Positions 34,041 to 43,087 of a DNA stretch of 64,000 nucleotides are shown here, one piece after another. The first letter of the stretch is position 1, and every line of letters begins with the position of its first letter. Source of the stretch: Oscillospiraceae bacterium (GTDB lineage Bacteria; Bacillota; Clostridia; Oscillospirales; Ruminococcaceae); the NCBI GenBank assembly GCA_018380115.1, contig JAGZUF010000013.1:17113-81112 (forward strand), written 5' to 3'. The notes below the pieces were generated by a model. It saw only the letters and a list, made by a program, of their open reading frames with translations. It did not search any database and was not told the DNA's origin. Both the position numbers and the translations under genes were made by a program.

Positions 34041-36127
34041 TGCAGGCATATGCTGCCGTGCCGGAGGTGCTGGCGCCTGCGGGCAGCCGGCAGGCGCTGG
34101 AGGCCGCGGTGCGCGCCGGTGCAGACGCCGTATATCTGGGCCTTACAGATTTTAACGCCCGCCGCACGGCGGGCAATTTTGACGCCGCCGCCTTGCAAGA
34201 GGCCGCGGCTTTTTGCCGTGCGCGCGGCGTGAAGTGCTACCTGGCCTTCAATACCGAGCTTCTGGACGGAGAACTGCCGCGCGCGGAACAGGCGCTGTGC
34301 GCGGCCGGGGCCGCTGGGGTGGACGCCGTGATTGTGCAGGACCTTGCAGCAGCCGCCCTTGTGCGGCGCTGCGTGCCTGGCGCCGCGCTGCACGCCTCCA
34401 CCCAGATGAGCGTGCACAGCCCGGCGGGTATCCGCCAGCTTGCGGCGCTTGGCTTTTCACGGGCAATTCTGGCGCGTGAAATGAGCCTTGCAGAGCTGCG
34501 TGCCGCTGCAAAAGAAAGCCCCATCGAGCTTGAGGTGTTCGTGCACGGCGCGCTGTGCATGAGCGTGTCCGGCCAATGCTATATGAGTGCCTTTCTGGGC
34601 GGCCGCAGCGGCAACCGCGGGCTGTGCGCAGGCCCGTGCCGCCTGCCGTTTTCGGCCGCACGGTGCCCGCGCGAGGGCGATTTTCATCTCAGCCTGAAGG
34701 ATCATTCCCATCTTTCCAGCCTGCCTGCGCTGCGCGAGGCGGGCATTACAAGTGTGAAAATAGAGGGGCGCCTGCGCGGGCCGGAATATGTGGCGGCCGC
34801 CGTGGCCGCATGCGTGGCCGCGCGCGACGGGGCGCCCTATGACGAAGAATTATTACAAAAAGTATTTTCGCGTTCTGGTTTTACGGATGGTTATATAAAG
34901 GGCGTGCGGAACGGCACGATGTTCGGCGTGCGCACGGCACAGGACGCTGCTGCAGCACGCACCGCCCAGCCCGTCCTGCGTGAGCTGTACCGCCGAGAGC
35001 GGCCCAGCGTGCCGGTGCGCATGTGCCTGACTTTGAAGGAGGACGGTGCCGCGCTGGAGGCACGCGATGAACAGGGGCGCACTGCGTGCGCACAGGTGCA
35101 GGCGGCGCATGCGCCTGCCCAAAAGGACCTGACGGAAAGCTGCGCCCGCGTGCTGGAAAAGACGGGCGGCACACCTTTTTTTGTGCGCGCGGCCGCTGTA
35201 CAGGGGGCGGATGCCTGGTACGCGCCTGCGGGTGAGATAGGCGCTTTGCGCCGCGAGGCGCTGGAAAAACTGCTGGCCCTGCGCGCCGCGCCGCCGGAGG
35301 CGCCGCACCCCGTGCCCCCTGCTCTGCCGCTGGCCGCGGCTTTGCAGGCTGCGGCCCCGCGCAGAGCGCCGGCGCAGGCTGCGCTTTGCGCGCGCTTTGA
35401 GACGCCTGAGCAGCTTGCGGCCTGCACGGAAGAGCGGCTTGCAGCCCTTGCGCGCATATTGCTGCCTGTGGGGCACCGGACCTGCGTGCCCGCGCCGCTG
35501 CGCGCCAAAGCCTGGCTGGAGCTGCCGCGTGCAGAGTTCACGGGCGAAGCCGAGCTGGGGCAGGCGCTTTCCGCCCTTTCCGGCGAGGGCTTTGCGGGCT
35601 GCGTGGCGCAGAACCTTGCGCACTTTGCCCTGCCGGGGGCTGGGCCACTGATGGGCGGCTTTGGGCTGAATGTGGCAAACGCGGCTGCTGCACGCGCATA
35701 CCTCGCCATGGGCTGCGAGAGCATCACCGCCAGCCCCGAACTGACAGCGCAGGGGGTGCGCGGGCTGGCCGCACAGGCGCCTACGGCCATGCTGGCCTAC
35801 GGGCATATGCCGCTGATGCTGACGCGCGCGTGCCCCCTGCACAATGTGCATGGTTGCAAGGGGTGCCCGCAGAAGGGAGAATTGACAGACCGCAGGGGGG
35901 CGAAATTCCCCGTGCGCTGTACAGGGCCGCAAGGCATGCGCACGGTGTATAACCCGGTGCCGCTGTACCTGTGTGACAAAGCAGGGCAGGTCGGCGCGGA
36001 TATGCTGCTTTTGTATTTTACCATAGAGGCCCCGCAGCGCGTGGGGCAGGTGCTGGACATGGCGCGCACCGGCGCGCCGTTCGATGGCGCCTTTACCCGC
36101 GGGCTGTTTTTCAAAGGCGTGCTTTAA
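34040..36127 (+). CDS. U32-family (YhbU/RlhA-like) protein with DUF3656
   Basis: The 695-residue protein begins VLAPAGSRQALEAAVRAGADAVYLG. The U32 signature is complete: EVFVHGALCMSVSGQCYMSAFLGGRSGNRGLCAGPCR, with four conserved Cys. A DUF3656 middle region (about 370-470) is shared with RlhA, which hydroxylates 23S rRNA; other members hydroxylate tRNA uridine. C-terminal Cys-rich segment CPLHNVHGCKGCP could hold an additional cluster. A tRNA or rRNA modification role is more likely than proteolysis. GC content is very high. Confidence 0.9.
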   Translation: MQAYAAVPEVLAPAGSRQALEAAVRAGADAVYLGLTDFNARRTAGNFDAAALQEAAAFCRARGVKCYLAFNTELLDGELPRAEQALCAAGAAGVDAVIVQDLAAAALVRRCVPGAALHASTQMSVHSPAGIRQLAALGFSRAILAREMSLAELRAAAKESPIELEVFVHGALCMSVSGQCYMSAFLGGRSGNRGLCAGPCRLPFSAARCPREGDFHLSLKDHSHLSSLPALREAGITSVKIEGRLRGPEYVAAAVAACVAARDGAPYDEELLQKVFSRSGFTDGYIKGVRNGTMFGVRTAQDAAAARTAQPVLRELYRRERPSVPVRMCLTLKEDGAALEARDEQGRTACAQVQAAHAPAQKDLTESCARVLEKTGGTPFFVRAAAVQGADAWYAPAGEIGALRREALEKLLALRAAPPEAPHPVPPALPLAAALQAAAPRRAPAQAALCARFETPEQLAACTEERLAALARILLPVGHRTCVPAPLRAKAWLELPRAEFTGEAELGQALSALSGEGFAGCVAQNLAHFALPGAGPLMGGFGLNVANAAAARAYLAMGCESITASPELTAQGVRGLAAQAPTAMLAYGHMPLMLTRACPLHNVHGCKGCPQKGELTDRRGAKFPVRCTGPQGMRTVYNPVPLYLCDKAGQVGADMLLLYFTIEAPQRVGQVLDMARTGAPFDGAFTRGLFFKGVL

Positions 36128-36154
36128 CTCATGCCCGGGGCCAAAAGAGAAAGG

Positions 36155-36613
36155 ATGGAACCCGATTTGAACGTACCTGTTAAAATAAAGCGCCTGCGCC
36201 GGCAGGCAAAGCTGCCGGCTTACGCCACGGATGGCGCGGCGGCCATGGATTTGTGCGCCGCGCTGGAGGCGCCGCTCACTCTGGCCCCCGGCCAGCGCGC
36301 GCTGCTGCCCACTGGCTTTGCCATTGAGCTGCCCGGGCCGGAATATGTGGCGCTTATTTTTGCGCGCTCCAGCCTGGGGGCCAGGCACGGGGTGGCGCTG
36401 CCCAACGGCGTGGGCGTGATAGATTCCGATTACCGGGGCGAAGTGCACGTGGCGCTGGCGAACCACGGGGATGAGGCCTACGTCATTCAGCCGGGCGAGC
36501 GCGTGGCGCAGATGGCTGTGGTGCCGGTGGCGCATGCCGTGCTGCAGGAAGTGGGCGAGCTCGGCGGCACGGCCCGTGGAGAAGGGGGCTTCGGCTCCAC
36601 CGGGAAGCTTTGA
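36155..36613 (+). CDS. dut: dUTP diphosphatase
   Basis: The 152-residue trimeric enzyme hydrolyses dUTP to dUMP. The five motifs are present: AMDLCAA, FARSSLGARHG, GVIDSDYRGEVHV, ERVAQMAV and the flexible C-terminal arm RGEGGFGSTGKL. ATG 36155 is chosen over ATG 36131 from family length. A TTG at 36167 has a slightly better distance from AAAGGA, so the exact start is uncertain. Confidence 0.95.
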   Translation: MEPDLNVPVKIKRLRRQAKLPAYATDGAAAMDLCAALEAPLTLAPGQRALLPTGFAIELPGPEYVALIFARSSLGARHGVALPNGVGVIDSDYRGEVHVALANHGDEAYVIQPGERVAQMAVVPVAHAVLQEVGELGGTARGEGGFGSTGKL

Positions 36614-36634
36614 GGCAGAAAGGGGAACATAACG

Positions 36635-36901
36635 ATGAAAATGAAACGTACCCTGCTTTTGTGGTTTTTTATTCTGGCGGGCATCGTGCTGGGCGCCATG
36701 CTGGCCAGCGTGTGCCGCAACGTGCCGTTTTTGAGCTGGCTGAGCTATTATCAGTCCATTGGCTTTAACTCAGACGCGCCCTTTGTGCTGGACCTTTCGG
36801 TGGTGAAGCTGACGTTCGGCTTTTCCATGGGCGTGAGCGTGGCGCAGATATTCACCATTGCCGCAGCCATTTTTCTGTACAACCGCACTTCGCTGCGCTG
36901 A
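36635..36901 (+). CDS. DUF4321 small membrane protein
   Basis: The 88-residue protein has two hydrophobic segments (about 6-25 and 62-83) with NSDAPFVLDLSVVKLTFGFSM between them, the DUF4321 pattern in Clostridia. It sits just before maf with no spacer beyond the ribosome site, as in relatives. Function unknown. Confidence 0.82.
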   Translation: MKMKRTLLLWFFILAGIVLGAMLASVCRNVPFLSWLSYYQSIGFNSDAPFVLDLSVVKLTFGFSMGVSVAQIFTIAAAIFLYNRTSLR

Positions 36902-36911
36902 GGAGGGCATG

Positions 36912-37493
36912 ATGGAGCTTATTTTGGCCTCCGGCTCGCCCCGAAGAAAGGAACTGCTGGCGCTGATTACGCCGGAATTCACCGTGCACACCAGCGATGT
37001 GGATGAAAGCGTCATTTCCGCCCCTGCGCCGGAGCTTCTGGTGCAAAAGCTGGCGCAGGCAAAATGCCGCGCCGTAGCGGCACAGCACCCGGCGGCCTGC
37101 GTGCTGGGGTGCGACACCGTGGTGGACGTGGACGGCGAGGTGCTTGGCAAGCCGCACGGCGCGGCGGACGCGCGGCGCATGATGCGCCTTTTGTCGGGCC
37201 GGGCGCACCGGGTGCACACCGGCGTGTGCTTGGCGGTGCCCGGCAGGCCGGACGAGGTGTTCGTCTGCACGTCCTCGGTGCATTTCGCCCCTTTGAGCGG
37301 GGAAGAAATAGAGGCTTACATTTCCACCCCGGAGCCCTATGACAAGGCGGGCGGCTATGCGGTGCAGGGCGGGGCGGCAAAATTTGTGCAGGGCATTGAA
37401 GGGTGCTACCACAACATTATGGGCCTGCCTGTTTCGCGTGTATATGCCGCATTGAAGGCGGCAGGCATAGTAAAAATAACCCAAAATCAGTGA
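36912..37493 (+). CDS. maf: Maf-type nucleoside triphosphate pyrophosphatase
   Basis: The 193-residue protein hydrolyses dTTP/UTP-type or modified nucleotides. It begins MELILASGSPRRKELL (SxSPRR motif); the conserved GCDTVVDVDGEVLGKP and YDKAGGYAVQGGAAKFVQGIEGCYHNIMGLPV match the family. ATG 36912 is favoured by AGGAGG at 36901; ATG 36909 is too close. Confidence 0.95.
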   Translation: MELILASGSPRRKELLALITPEFTVHTSDVDESVISAPAPELLVQKLAQAKCRAVAAQHPAACVLGCDTVVDVDGEVLGKPHGAADARRMMRLLSGRAHRVHTGVCLAVPGRPDEVFVCTSSVHFAPLSGEEIEAYISTPEPYDKAGGYAVQGGAAKFVQGIEGCYHNIMGLPVSRVYAALKAAGIVKITQNQ

Positions 37494-37611
37494 AATTTTT
37501 GGTTTTTGTGCCGTTTTGAAGGCTTCACTGTTGTATGCGACAAAATATTGTGATAGAATACAAACATAAGTATGCAAACTGTGTAATGACATCAAAACGC
37601 CGGGGGGAAGC

Positions 37612-38343
37612 ATGGGAGCAAGAGTGATCATGGTGGCCTCCGGCAAGGGCGGGACGGGAAAAAGCACCGTGGCGGTGATGACAGGCGCGGCACTTGGCGC
37701 GCGCGGGCGGCGTGTGCTTTTGGTAGAGCTGGATTCCGCCCTTCGCAGCGTGGATTATATTGCAGGCGTATACGGCAAAACTGTATATGATGTAGAGGAT
37801 GTGCTGTGCGGGCGGTGCGACGCGGGTAAGGCTTTGGTGGAAAGCCCGCTTTATCCGGGGCTTTTTGTCATCAGCGCGCCTTATTCGGGCGGGCAGGTGA
37901 GCGCCGGGGCGCTGCACAGCTTTCTGCGGCAGGCCGGCGGCGTATTTGACGATATTGTGCTGGATACGGCTGCGGGCATGGGCGCCCCCTTTGAGGCGGC
38001 GCGCACCGCGGCGGATTTGGCGCTTATCTGCATCACGCCGGACCCGGTGGCCCAGCGCGACGGGCGTATTGTGTGCGATGCTTTGCTGGAGAGCGGTTGC
38101 GCGCAGGTAAGGCTTGTTATCAACAAGGTGCCGCGCACGCTGGCAGGGCAGGGCATCCGTGATTTGGACGAATGCATCGACACCGTGGGCGCCCAGCTTC
38201 TGGGTGTGGTGCCGTACAGCGCGGCACTGCTGCGCGCGGGTGCCACAGCGTCGGCGCTGCCCAAAGAGGAAAAGGCGGCGCGCGTGTTTGCCGCCATGGC
38301 GGCGCGGCTATGCGGCGTGCATGTGCCGCTTATTGTGCGTTGA
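37612..38343 (+). CDS. MinD/ParA-like P-loop ATPase
   Basis: The 243-residue protein has the deviant Walker A SGKGGTGKST (residues about 10-19), switch I-like LVELDSALRS and Walker B DDIVLDTAAGMGAPFE. It lacks a clear C-terminal amphipathic membrane-targeting helix as in true MinD. No minC or minE is adjacent. The position before mgsA is frequent in Clostridia. The role may be cell division placement or polar positioning; not settled by sequence. Confidence 0.85.
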   Translation: MGARVIMVASGKGGTGKSTVAVMTGAALGARGRRVLLVELDSALRSVDYIAGVYGKTVYDVEDVLCGRCDAGKALVESPLYPGLFVISAPYSGGQVSAGALHSFLRQAGGVFDDIVLDTAAGMGAPFEAARTAADLALICITPDPVAQRDGRIVCDALLESGCAQVRLVINKVPRTLAGQGIRDLDECIDTVGAQLLGVVPYSAALLRAGATASALPKEEKAARVFAAMAARLCGVHVPLIVR

Positions 38344-38412
38344 AAAAACAGTGTGTTTTTCATCTTGATAGTTCGATATGGGCCGGGTAAGTAGAGAAGG
38401 AGGGAATTCCCT

Positions 38413-38823
38413 ATGAACATTGCGCTGATTGCGCATGATACCAAAAAGGAACTGATGGTGCAGTTCTGCATTGCATATTGTTCTGTGCTGGCCCAGCACA
38501 GCCTTACGGCCACGGGCACTACAGGCAAGCTGGTGAGCGAGGCCACGGGCCTTCCCATTCAGAAATGCCTGTCCGGCACACACGGCGGGGATCAGCAGAT
38601 TGCCGCGCGCATCGCATGTAACGAGATAGACCTTCTGCTGTTTTTCCGTGACCCTATCTCGGCCAAGCCTTCTGAGCCGAACGAGATGAACCTTCTGCGC
38701 CTGTGTGATGTGCACAATATTCCTGTGGCCACCAATATCGCCACGGCTGAAGTATTGATTCATGGGTTGGAACGGGGCGATCTGGACTGGCGGAATATCG
38801 TGAACCCGCATATGATTCCATAA
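38413..38823 (+). CDS. mgsA: Methylglyoxal synthase
   Basis: The 136-residue enzyme converts dihydroxyacetone phosphate to methylglyoxal and phosphate, a bypass under phosphate limitation. Motifs include IALIAHDTKKELMVQFC, TGTTGKLV, the phosphate loop SGTHGGDQQI and FFRDPISAKPSEPNE with the catalytic Asp pair. GAAGGAGGG precedes the ATG. Confidence 0.97.
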   Translation: MNIALIAHDTKKELMVQFCIAYCSVLAQHSLTATGTTGKLVSEATGLPIQKCLSGTHGGDQQIAARIACNEIDLLLFFRDPISAKPSEPNEMNLLRLCDVHNIPVATNIATAEVLIHGLERGDLDWRNIVNPHMIP

Positions 38824-38837
38824 TTTGTTTTGCTCAT

Positions 38838-38868
38838 AGGCCCCGCAGCCTGGCCGCGGGGCCTTTTT
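38838..38868 (+). terminator. Terminator of mgsA
   Basis: AGGCCCCGC pairs with GCGGGGCCT, followed by TTTT. Confidence 0.85.
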
Positions 38869-38907
38869 GTTATAAGCCGCGCATTGCTGAAACGGGAGAG
38901 ATGCTGT

Positions 38908-40440
38908 TTGAAATTATGGAAGCGTAGTTGGACAAGGCCGCAGATGCTGCTTCTGGCCGCTTTTGCGGCCTATGTGTGGGTGCTGCTGTGGTGCATGCGC
39001 TGGTATGACCCCTGGCGCGATGTGTCGCAGGCGTGGTGCATCGTGCGGGACCTTTCCATCCCGGAAATATTCGCCCAGCTTCGCTACGAGGGGCACCCCT
39101 TTCTGTGGTACGCCCTTTTGTGGCCTCTGGCAAGGCTTGGGCTGCCGTTTGAGAGCATCCTTGTGCTGAGCACGGCGCTGATGGCGGGCGCGGCGGCGGT
39201 GCTGGTGCGCTTTGCGCCCCTGCCGTGGTATGCAAAGGCGGCGTGCCTGTTCAGCGTGCCGTTCATTTATTACCTGCCCACCGTGGCGCGCAGCTATGCG
39301 CTGGCAGGGCTTCTGCTGGTTTTATGCGCGGCGCTGTACAGCACGCGGCACACAAAGCCGCTGCGCTATGGCGCGGTGCTGTTTCTGATGTGCCAGGTGC
39401 ATGTGATGCTGTGCGGGTTTGTGGGTTTTCTGATGGCGCAGTGGGCGCTGGAGATGCTGGTGCGCAGCGCGCGGGCAAAAAGGCTGGCCGGTGCGGACGC
39501 GGGGGCGCTTGCCCTGATGGCGGGCGGCGTGCTGCTGCTGGTGGTGCAGCTTGCGGGAAGCGTGCAGACGAATACGCAAATAGATTTGCGAACACAGAGT
39601 ATTGTGCAGACGGCGCAAGATTTTTTGGGCATCGGCTTTAAGACCCTTTTTGATGCAGAAATGTATTATTTCCTTACAAAGCGCGGCCTGCTTGTGCTTT
39701 TGCCGCTGCTGGCTGTGCTGGCGTGGCTTTTGTGGCGCTGGCTGCGCGCTGCGCCTCTGCCGCTGCTGGCATGGCTGTGCGGCACGGTGTACTGCCTTGT
39801 GCTGCAGCAGTTTTTAGTATATGCCACCGAACAGCGCCATGTGGTGATGGGCATGATGTTCGTGTGCGCGCTGTGGATGTCCGTGCCGGATATCGAGGCC
39901 TCCGCGCGGCTTACACAGGCGCAGAAGGGGGCGGCAAAGCGCGGCCTTGGCGCGGCTCTGCTGGTATTTTCCCTGCTGACAGTGCCCGCCATGCTGCGTT
40001 CGCTGCAGGAGGTGGTGCGCCCGCCGCAGGAGAATGTGCGCAGCGAGACCATCGCGCAGGCGCTGGCAGAGGTGACAGAGCCGGACGCCGTTATTTTCAC
40101 GGACAACGAATTTTATATCAGCCTGTTCTCTGCATACCAGCCGGTGCTTGAGTTCCGCAACCCTGCCCGGAGCAGGCCTATCAGCTTTACCATATGGGAC
40201 GGGCTGGAGGATGGCCTGGGCGGGGGAACGATGAGCGTGCGCGAGGCGGTGGAGGCCCTGCGCGCAGACCCGGCTGTGGGCGGCAGGCCGCTGTACTTCT
40301 TCACCACGGGCGCCATGGCGCTTTCCGATGCGCCTGTGTATATCGAGCAGGCCGCCGGGCAGGGAGTGACGCTTACCTTTGCGGGCGGCTGGCACCGCAC
40401 GCAGTATGAAGAATATGCACTGCTTCGCGTGGAAGCGTGA
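38908..40440 (+). CDS. GT-C-like polytopic membrane glycosyltransferase (putative)
   Basis: The protein has 510 residues and about ten hydrophobic segments, then a C-terminal extracytoplasmic domain (about 400-510). The first outer loop carries WYDPWRDVSQAWCIVRDLSIPEI then LRYEGHPFLWYALLWPLARLGLP. The Asp and the D-x-Q-A-W, RYEGHP pattern recalls GT-C enzymes that use lipid-linked sugars. Start is TTG 38908, seven bases after GGGAGAG; the frame also runs further upstream through the mgsA terminator, which is rejected. The sugar and acceptor are unknown. Confidence 0.72.
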   Translation: MKLWKRSWTRPQMLLLAAFAAYVWVLLWCMRWYDPWRDVSQAWCIVRDLSIPEIFAQLRYEGHPFLWYALLWPLARLGLPFESILVLSTALMAGAAAVLVRFAPLPWYAKAACLFSVPFIYYLPTVARSYALAGLLLVLCAALYSTRHTKPLRYGAVLFLMCQVHVMLCGFVGFLMAQWALEMLVRSARAKRLAGADAGALALMAGGVLLLVVQLAGSVQTNTQIDLRTQSIVQTAQDFLGIGFKTLFDAEMYYFLTKRGLLVLLPLLAVLAWLLWRWLRAAPLPLLAWLCGTVYCLVLQQFLVYATEQRHVVMGMMFVCALWMSVPDIEASARLTQAQKGAAKRGLGAALLVFSLLTVPAMLRSLQEVVRPPQENVRSETIAQALAEVTEPDAVIFTDNEFYISLFSAYQPVLEFRNPARSRPISFTIWDGLEDGLGGGTMSVREAVEALRADPAVGGRPLYFFTTGAMALSDAPVYIEQAAGQGVTLTFAGGWHRTQYEEYALLRVEA

Positions 40441-40444
40441 TGAG

Positions 40445-40474
40445 AGAGCCTGCCGGAAACAGCAGGCTTTCTTT
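40445..40474 (+). terminator. Terminator after the GT-C-like gene
   Basis: AGCCTGC pairs with GCAGGCT around an 8-base loop, then TTCTTTG. Confidence 0.7.
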
Positions 40475-40627
40475 GTATAATCTGCATATGACAAAGGCGA
40501 ATTGTGCAAAAAAAGGGCACGCACAGCGCAAGCGGGCCCGGCGGTGTGCATGCTACAATAAAGAGGAAAGTTTTCTGCCCCGGCGCGGGCTGAAACAGTG
40601 AAAAAACAGAAAAAAGGAGAACCCGCG

Positions 40628-42028
40628 ATGAAGTTCCTGAACGTAGAGATCCCCGTCAAGAATTTGCCGGAATTGGACGGCGGCTTTGTGCCGCTGGGCC
40701 TGTTTTTCAAACAATATCAGAAAGGGGCGAAAAAACCGCTTTGCATCGCGGTTGAGCGCTCGGGCGGGCAGATAGGCACCTATGAGACGAAGGTGTATGG
40801 CACGCCGGACATGGCCGAGGCGGACGCCTACTATGTGGACAGGCTGGTAAAGTTCCTTTTGTGGAGCTGGGGCGGCTTCAAGGTGTATATCTGCGGCGAC
40901 GAGGCAGTGGGGGCGCGCATCCGTCAGGCGTATACGGCCGGCGGCAGCCGCGCCTTTGACAAGGGCTTTATGGAGCAGGTGTACGAGACGCCGTTCACGG
41001 TGGAGGTGCTGCCCTACGAGAAAAAGCCCGCCGCTTTTCAGCGCGCACAGGCCATCGGCCGCCATACAGACGGCGCGCGCATCGGCTTTGATGCCGGCGG
41101 GTCAGACCGCAAGGTTTCTGCCGTCATCGACGGCGAGCCCGTTTATTCCGAGGAAGTGGTGTGGTTCCCGAAGGTGATTGCAGACCCGGATTATCACTAT
41201 CAGGGCATTCTGGCGGCGCTGCACACGGCCGCTGCAAAAATACTGGAGAAGGGCCGCAGGGTAGAGGGCATCGGCGTATCCAGCGCGGGCGTGTATATCG
41301 ACAACAAGTGCATGGTGGCTTCGCTGTTTTTGAAGGTGGGCAAAGAGGACTTTGACAAAAAGGTAAAAAACATCTATACCCGTGCTGCCGAAGAACTGGG
41401 CCGTACGCTGGGCTATGAGATACCCGTGGTGGTGGCGAACGACGGCGACGTTTCGGCGCTGGCCGGCGCCATGGGCCTTGGCGAGAACGGAATTATGGGC
41501 ATTGCCATGGGCACCAGTGAGGCCGTGGGCTATGTGGACGGCGATGGAAATATCTGCGGCTGGCTGAACGAGCTTGCCTTTGCCCCTGTGGACGGCCAGC
41601 CCGGTGCCATGGAGGATGAGTGGAGCGGCGACATCGGCTGCGGCGTGAAGTATTTCAGTCAGGACGGCGTTATCAAGCTGGCGCCGCGCGCAGGCATTGA
41701 GCTGAAGGGCGCTTCCCCGGCGGAAAAGCTGAAAGAGGTGCAGGCCCTGATGGCGCAGGGCGACGAGCGCGCGGTGAAGGTGTATGAGTCCATCGGCGTG
41801 TATCTGGGCCATACGCTGGCGCTGTACGCCATGTTCTACGACATCCGCCACGTGCAGATGATGGGCCGTGTGATGAGCGGGCGCGGCGGCGATATTATTT
41901 TGGATACGGCCAGCCGCGTGATGGATGAGGAATATCCGGAAGTGGCGTTCCGCCCCGAAGCGCCGGACGAGAAAACGCGCCGTGTGGGCCAGTCTGCCGC
42001 TGCGGCCAGCCTTCCGGAAGTGAAGTGA
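40628..42028 (+). CDS. ROK-like ASKHA-fold protein (sugar kinase or regulator)
   Basis: The protein has 466 residues from ATG 40628, which is preferred because AAAAAAGGAGA lies ten bases upstream. About 145 residues of unassigned N-terminal domain come first. The actin-like ATPase part then starts IGFDAGGSDRKVSAVIDGEPVYSE. VVANDGDVSALAGAMG carries the catalytic-type Asp, and GIAMGTSEAVGYVDGDGNICGW is a ROK-like phosphate loop. The zinc-binding CxCGxxGCxE of classical ROK kinases is absent. The substrate is unknown. It is flanked by terminators, so it is monocistronic. Confidence 0.75.
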   Translation: MKFLNVEIPVKNLPELDGGFVPLGLFFKQYQKGAKKPLCIAVERSGGQIGTYETKVYGTPDMAEADAYYVDRLVKFLLWSWGGFKVYICGDEAVGARIRQAYTAGGSRAFDKGFMEQVYETPFTVEVLPYEKKPAAFQRAQAIGRHTDGARIGFDAGGSDRKVSAVIDGEPVYSEEVVWFPKVIADPDYHYQGILAALHTAAAKILEKGRRVEGIGVSSAGVYIDNKCMVASLFLKVGKEDFDKKVKNIYTRAAEELGRTLGYEIPVVVANDGDVSALAGAMGLGENGIMGIAMGTSEAVGYVDGDGNICGWLNELAFAPVDGQPGAMEDEWSGDIGCGVKYFSQDGVIKLAPRAGIELKGASPAEKLKEVQALMAQGDERAVKVYESIGVYLGHTLALYAMFYDIRHVQMMGRVMSGRGGDIILDTASRVMDEEYPEVAFRPEAPDEKTRRVGQSAAAASLPEVK

Positions 42029-42070
42029 GCGAGGGCCTGCAGGCGGAGAAAATATTTTTTCACAGACATT

Positions 42071-42112
42071 AAAGGGGCGCGCGGCCTGCTGAAGGGCCGC
42101 GCGCCCTTTTTC
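42071..42112 (+). terminator. Terminator of the ROK-like gene
   Basis: A long GC stem (AGGGGCGCGCGGCC with its complement) and 7-base loop are followed by TTTTTC. Confidence 0.88.
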
Positions 42113-42142
42113 GATGCCGCGCTTGTACCGCGCGGGCCACGC

Positions 42143-42206
42143 TTGACAGAGAAGAAGAGGATATGGTATGCTTTCCCCTGTAGTTAGTTATAACTAACCA
42201 CAGGGG
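42143..42206 (+). promoter_or_regulatory. zupT promoter with palindromic metal-regulator-like operator
   Basis: TTGACA (42143-42148), an 18-bp spacer and TATGCT (42167-42172) form the promoter. A perfect 16-bp palindrome, GTTAGTTA and its complement, covers 42183-42198. It is nested in outer arms CCCCTGT/ACAGGGG at 42175-42181 and 42200-42206. It lies just past the expected transcript start, where a repressor would block. TTAGTT...AACTAA resembles DtxR/MntR-family boxes; the regulator is not in the window. Confidence 0.68.
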
Positions 42207-42220
42207 AATGGAGAAATGAC

Positions 42221-43021
42221 ATGCATGATATTTTACTGGCCTTTACACTTACGATGCTGGCCGGCCTGAGCACAGGCATCGGCAGCTGCATCGCCTTTGT
42301 GGCAAGGCATACCAACAAGCGATTCCTCTCCGTCAGTCTGGGCTTTTCTGCGGGCGTAATGATTTATGTTTCCTTTATAGAAATATTTTCTCAGGCGCAG
42401 CAGGCGCTTGTCTCCCAACTTGGGCAGACAGTCGGAAGCTGGGCCACCGCGGCGGCCTTTTTCGGCGGCATGCTGGCCATTGCCGTGATAGACAGGCTGA
42501 TTCCCTCGCAGGAGAACCCGCATGAGCCCAAGCGGATAGAGGCTGAAAACGAGGCGCCTGCGCGCGACAATAAGCTGATGCGCATGGGCGTGTTCACTGC
42601 GCTGGCCATCGCGCTGCACAATTTTCCTGAGGGGCTTGCCACCTTTGTATCCGCCATGCAGGGGCCAAGCATCGCCATCCCCATTGTGATGGCCATTGCC
42701 ATTCACAATATCCCGGAGGGCATTGCAGTGTCTGCGCCCATCTATCAGGCGACGGGCTCGAAGGCCAAGGCGTTCCGCTATTCCTTCCTTTCCGGCCTGG
42801 CAGAGCCGGTGGGGGCCCTGCTTGGCTGGCTGGTGCTGATGCCCATTATGAACGATACAGTGTACGGTGTCATTTTTGCCGCAGTTGCAGGCATCATGGT
42901 ATTTATTTCGCTGGACGAGCTGCTGCCCGCCGCACGGGAATACGGCGAACACCATTTGTCTATCTATGGCCTTATCTCCGGCATGGCGGTAATGGCGGTA
43001 AGCCTGCTGCTGTTTTTATAA
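42221..43021 (+). CDS. zupT: ZIP-family metal transporter (ZupT)
   Basis: The 266-residue membrane carrier imports Zn(II) and often Fe/Mn. It has eight predicted helices. Helix IV motif ALHNFPEGLATFV and helix V motif AIHNIPEGIAVSAPIYQ carry the paired metal-binding H-N-x-P-E-G sequences. A cytoplasmic charged loop lies between helices III and IV. It is monocistronic and preceded by a palindrome of the type bound by metal-dependent repressors. Confidence 0.95.
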   Translation: MHDILLAFTLTMLAGLSTGIGSCIAFVARHTNKRFLSVSLGFSAGVMIYVSFIEIFSQAQQALVSQLGQTVGSWATAAAFFGGMLAIAVIDRLIPSQENPHEPKRIEAENEAPARDNKLMRMGVFTALAIALHNFPEGLATFVSAMQGPSIAIPIVMAIAIHNIPEGIAVSAPIYQATGSKAKAFRYSFLSGLAEPVGALLGWLVLMPIMNDTVYGVIFAAVAGIMVFISLDELLPAAREYGEHHLSIYGLISGMAVMAVSLLLFL

Positions 43022-43087
43022 GAGCTGTGCGAAGCCCAGCAGGGGCGCCCCGGCAGAAAACAGCCGGGGCCCGCCCGCAGGCGGTTG

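Noticed and set aside
34853..36535. 560-codon minus-strand frame
   Set aside because: It is an Arg/His/Ala-rich shadow of the U32 gene and dut with no domain.
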